Part shown: piece by piece, positions 59,973 through 64,000 of the stretch | Position numbering within the stretch: position 1 is the stretch's first letter | Layout of the letters: every line of letters begins with the position of its first letter | DNA from: Bilabrum cf. latius | Taxonomy: Eukaryota; Bigyra: Bicosoecida; Bigyra; Bicosoecida | Reading direction: 5' to 3' | Assembly: GCA_965178125.1 (NCBI GenBank) | Contig: OZ237776.1 | Coordinates: 248,001 to 312,000, forward strand | DNA length: 64,000 nt | Notes under the pieces: generated by a model | What the model was told of the DNA's origin: nothing | Database searches by the model: none | The model's input: only the letters and a program-made list of their open reading frames with translations | Translations under genes and position numbers: made by a program

Positions 59973-60522
59973 TCAAAAATCAGACGCACCACAAACGCAC
60001 GTCACATTCCCGAGCACACCGAGAGACATGTCCAAAGCGACCCGGTAGCAGGCCTCCCTGGTCCCATGCGCTAGTTTGAACGCAAGGATCATGCAGGTAT
60101 TAGGCATTATACCTACATGCCGCGCTACATATCCTTCAGTTACGTTGCTCGCATCGCCACAGTCACCGTCGCACGTGGACCGACCACGCCCCCATGCGCT
60201 CAATATTGCATCGTGTACCACACTTTTTGCACCAAGCACCGCCTGAACTGGCTTAATTTCTACCTGTGCAGCAGTTTCACTCACTAATTACTACTATATC
60301 TCGATAGAATTGGGGGAGACTCGGCAAGGTGGTCAAGGCCTGTGGAGCACACGAATTGAAGAAGAAGACCATACATTTGTCGGTGGCTAATTCTGCATAC
60401 CGTCCGGGTGGCACATCACGGACAAATTTGAGGTATGGGTACAATATGCTTGTTGCAAATAAGAGAGTGCACGGCGCGCTGAAAGCCTGAGTGAGCCCCC
60501 AACCCAAACAAGACGCCAACAT
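59973..60522 (-). CDS. Candidate small secreted Cys-rich protein, exon structure unresolved
   Basis: An ORF starts at ATG 60522 with a signal-peptide-like N-terminus (MLASCLGWGLTQAFSA) and runs to TGA at 60277-60279. A second minus-strand ORF in another frame (59973-60284) is Cys-rich (CDGDCGDASNVTEGY, VTCVCGASDF) and ends in TGA. They probably belong together through an intron near 60290-60260, where GTGAGTGAA resembles a donor and CTGCACAG an acceptor. That would be only 21 nt, far shorter than the other introns here (73-325 nt), so a frameshift or another splice path is possible. Confidence 0.4.
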
Positions 60523-60727
60523 CCATTGTTCATGCTAGCCACGGCACCGTGAGACCTTGATAGTTCTGGATTTGCTTCATCATATCATGGGATACTATTG
60601 GTATTTATTCTTGGGATGCAGGCGGTCGATCGAGCGTATCACATCGAGAAAGCGGCAGTCTCACACTACCGCCGCAATGGAATACCCAGCTGAGCCGCCT
60701 GCATAGCACGGAAGATGGGAAAAAGTC

Positions 60728-63700
60728 ATGTCCGGTGCTGCTCAAAGAAATAGCAAATCAGAGTTAGGTCCTGATGCAGGTGCGTCGCTCAATGGCAACA
60801 CAGTTGCTGCTGAGCATGGCTTCCGAACGGGACGTGCTCTCGACCGTGCAGACCAATTGGCACCACCAGACTTTCATGATCCGTCAGCAGCGTATGGAGA
60901 CATGATTGCAGAGCATGTTTTGCAAGGAGCCATGTTTGGAAGCAGTTCGCGGGTACATGCGCGCTACAGTGACGAGTCCGCCGCCCGTGCTCGACAGCGT
61001 GGTCCTGGCATTGCAGGAAGGTCCAAATCCATGTATGCAAGAACGCCATCGTAGCCTTCTCGTGCGACCTATATATCTACATCTACAAGCAATGAGGTGT
61101 CAGGCCCAGGCGGTCACGGCGGCGACCTCGCCCCGCCGCAGCTGGCACTGGCTGGTGGTGGCAGGGGGGCCTAGGGAGGCCCACCGACAGCAAGCCCACT
61201 GTCGAGACCGAAGAAGGTGCACGCTGCGGAAAGTATAGCCCATGCGCACTCGTCACACCATTTCAGCCTCCCAGCGTCTCCGAAGATGCAACCGCCGCAG
61301 CTGAACGGCGCTGGTGGCCCTGCAAGCATGCTCGCACAAGGGGCTGGTGGCCCTGCAAGCATGCTCGCACAAGGGGCTGGTGGCCCTGCAAGCATGCTCG
61401 CACAAGGGCCTTCAGCTGGGCGATTGACCGCACAAGGGCATTCAGCTGGGCGATTGACCGCACAAGGGCCTTCAGCTGGGCGATTGACCGCACAAGGGCA
61501 TTCAGCTGGGCGATTGGCTGAACAAACAAGGTCACTGTCCATCGCATCTCAGGTCCGTCACGGTGCTATCCATGGTCTTAGAGCGGGCCATGCTCACGAT
61601 GCGGTGGACTCTGCTGCAGGACCAGGACCAGGACCACCAGCAGCATCAGGAGATGCAGCCAGGGGCACGCGGGCTGGCTCTGGCTCTGGCTCTAGCTCGG
61701 GTTCTACATCCCCTGCCAGACTGACGCACCACCGCGTACGCCGCGAGATGTCAGCAAGCAGCCTGTTCGGTGCTCTAGAGCTGCAGCTTGAGCGGGAGCG
61801 GGAGCAGCGGGTCAGGTCAGGTACAGGGGGTGACTCTCAGCGCGACCCTCGTCACACCAGCAGGGCGCTGCGGGACAACGGCAGCAGGGCCGGGCAAAGG
61901 CCTGCGCTGAAACGACCTGCAAGCCATGGCACAATGACCCAGCCCAGTCGGTTGCAACCTACTTCTAGTAGTGTGACCCAAACTGGACGCATTCTCTAGC
62001 ATCAGCTGCCCGCACCCCCGCTGCCATCCACATCTCTGGGCACGAAGCAGATGAATCGGTCGCGGAGATCGGGTGGTGCGAGGCTCGAGCAGCATTCAAA
62101 GTATGACTCGCTTGTGGTCGCAGCTTCTGATTCGTCACAGAGACTGCCGGAGGGTGGGGCTGGGCCGGCAGAGCAGCAGCAGACAAGAGTTTTGGGAGCC
62201 TCCGCTACGCAGCAAACGCTCTCTGGCATCCGAATGGTCGCAGCACAGAACGCTGGTCAGAGGGGCGCTGTGCTCCTCCGCGGCAGGCGCCAGGAAGCGC
62301 CAAGAAACCTGACGGGGCAGACTAGTCAATAGATGTCTAGCCAAGAGCCGGCTGGGCATACCACTCCGAGCGGGTCATCAACTGGAGGAGGACCGGACAA
62401 GTCACCCGCGGCATTCTGGGCTGAGATTCAGGCTGCCTAGTCGTAGAAGGTTTCATGGAAGCTCGACAGTGCCACTACTCAGGGTCGCCATGATGGATCT
62501 AGGACGCTCGGACTGGCAGAACCCAGCAGGTAGTCAGCACCACCACCGCCTCCCGTGATCCCACCACGGCCATCCAACACTCCAGCGGTTGCATAGTTAA
62601 GGTAGTCTGGATCCAGATCCAAGAAGGCGCCCGCTTCCTTGCGCGACAAAGCTACGGCACTTGAGCGTGCCTACTGGAAGGGAAAACTGCCGATGCCCGG
62701 AAGCGGCAGCAACGGCAGCGGCGGGGACGATCCATCTGGAGGAGGGCCCATGTAGGCGTCGGCTAGCCCCGGCGAGCAGGCAAGCGAATCCAAAACATCG
62801 GTCCTGGTTGGTCACGAGGTTGCCACTGGACAGAAAGGACGTGAAACTGCCCAGTAGACTATCCCAAAGGACCTCGACATCCTAGCCGGACTCAAGCCGC
62901 ATGGCACTGCACTGCTTGAGGCCGGCAGCGCATCAACACGGACAGACCGGCCAATGAAGTCGCCGAGCAATGCCACAGACCAATCGCAACTCGCCACAGG
63001 CAAGCCGGATGCTTCAGCTGCACCTGGACGTGGGAAGACTGCGCACTCAGCCGAGCTTCAGCCAGCCGTCCGTCCGACCCGGCTGCCCCCACCACCTCCG
63101 TTGCCGCCGCAGCTGGCTGGGACAGGGCAAGAGACGCATCCAGCCCCACAAGTGGCACGCCAAGGGACTTCAGCATCGATGGCAACTCACGGGCAGTCTA
63201 CCACAGGAACTACTTCGTCGATGGGTGACCTGGTCCGTGACATCACCTCCCCTGATTTCCGTTCGATGGCTGCTGCGTCGAGCCCTGGCGTCCCAGGTAG
63301 GGCGGCTCATGGCGCGGAAAGCAGCCCCAGCTCGAAGCTGGCGTGGTCTCCAAGTGACTCCGATGTGCTCTACGGTCTGGCAGTTCCACTCGGCATGATG
63401 AAGCGTGACGATGAGTTGCACGACGCCGCCAGTGGGGCCGATGAGACCACTGCTAGCAGTGGGCAGAGGAGCGAAGTGATGCATGGCGTGGAGCCTCTAT
63501 CGCGTCGATCGCAGCTCCCAACGCCTCCTCCTCATCCTCAACCAAAAGCCAGCCTTCAGCGGGGTCCTGTGTCTGACCCACTAATGAATGTGGAGCGAGC
63601 CCACTCATTGCGCGTTGGGGGAGCAGTTCCCGCTGCTAGAGCCACGGCCCGTACCCGTCCTCGACCTCGACAAGACATCGATGCTCTCGACTTCTCTGGA

Positions 63701-64000
63701 CCTGCACGGGACACTGATCTGAGCTTGAGCAAAGCAGCGACAGCCACGTGGATACAGGCCCTACCCGTCCCTAGAATGCACCAGTAGACCCAGACATAGA
63801 ACAGCCACAGTGTCACGGGGTTAGAATCGATGGCTGCATTATCTTTGCAGGCAAGTGCTGCACCAAATAGCAAGGGCTGGGATGATCCACCACTGCAGCG
63901 GCCCATGCAGAGTCCAGGCCACGGCACGCAATCAGAGCGCCGAGATTCCTCTTCGAGCCCAAAATCGGAGGTGCAGCGGCCCATGCAGAATCCAGACCAC
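60728..64000 (+). CDS. Long disordered Ser/Pro/Gln/Ala-rich protein (3' end outside window)
   Basis: ATG at 60728 opens a frame that stays free of TAA and TGA to the last base (1,091 codons), with 13 TAGs read as Gln (61052, 61172, 61997, 62330, 62438, 62444, 62531, 62594, 62603, 62753, 62855, 63785, 63797). The protein is low complexity throughout: basic-Ser stretches, Pro runs (RLPPPPPLPPQL, SAPPPPPVIPPRP), Gly/Ser patches and two internal tandem repeats. One helical segment (SSLFGALELQLEREREQR) and WAEIQAAQSQKVSWKLD are the only parts that look foldable. No signal peptide or TM. It could be the N-terminal tail of a larger protein such as a kinase or scaffold; I cannot name it. Confidence 0.65.
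61307..61525 (+). repeat. Coding tandem repeats: 33 bp x3 then 30 bp x4
   Basis: Three 33-bp units (61307-61405) encode GAGGPASMLAQ and four 30-bp units (61406-61525) encode G-P/H-SAGRLTAQ, the second residue alternating Pro, His, Pro, His. Units are nearly identical at nucleotide level, including third positions, so the array arose or was homogenised recently. The last unit has drifted (GRLAEQ). The alternation suggests duplication of a 60-bp pair. Confidence 0.9.

Noticed and set aside
61307-61525. CRISPR-like array
   Set aside because: Units are directly tandem without unique spacers and keep the reading frame of a protein.

Overview
The window is nuclear DNA of a flagellated, unicellular eukaryote, probably an alga or another protist. 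It is GC-rich, gene-dense and intron-poor. Every long gene reads correctly only if TAG is a sense codon for glutamine while TGA and TAA stay stops. Two in-frame TAGs in the axonemal dynein fall on glutamines that are nearly invariant in dynein heavy chains. Joining fragments across TAG turns dozens of 'broken' ORFs into about a dozen coherent genes, twelve ending in TGA and one in TAA. The sequence alone does not name the lineage. A Kelch/Ig outer-arm dynein heavy chain and membrane-bound hybrid histidine kinases fit an alga.

Left end (1 to about 3950): an AT-rich island on the minus strand with a superfamily 3 (D5-like) helicase, a DDE integrase with a C-terminal chromodomain, and the start of a third gene. 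This gene set fits a Polinton-like virus, virophage or Maverick-type element. Its genes use TAG as glutamine (11 and 5 times) and end in TGA, so the element shares the host's non-standard code. Two of its genes have an almost identical 32-nt upstream motif. The non-coding flank carries tandem repeats.

4.05-14.1 kb: three paralogous membrane hybrid histidine kinases (two +, one -). Their kinase and receiver blocks are almost identical at nucleotide level. The copy beside the viral element lacks the first membrane-sensor domain and has a degraded ATPase N-box.

14.4-20 kb: a one-TM hypothetical gene (-) and a WW + RRM RNA-binding protein with a CELF-like RRM (+), divergently arranged.

20.5-34.0 kb: an outer-dynein-arm alpha-type heavy chain of about 4,450 residues with N-terminal Kelch repeats and an IPT/filamin-like domain. 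It is uninterrupted from 20856 onward. 34.3-37.9 kb: an ATP/ADP-dependent NAD(P)H-hydrate dehydratase (NAXD) and a two-exon HD-domain phosphohydrolase, both minus.

38.85-56.5 kb: one intronless reading frame of 5,884 codons with a signal peptide, FG-GAP repeats, Asp-box/Kelch-like stretches, a Cys-rich module and a C-terminal multi-TM region. It contains 34 in-frame TAGs and no TAA or TGA.

56.8-64 kb: a secreted GH43-type glycosidase, a secreted probably GPI-anchored protein, an unresolved secreted-protein locus (all minus), and a long disordered protein (+) running off the window. All seven resolved introns end in GCAG.
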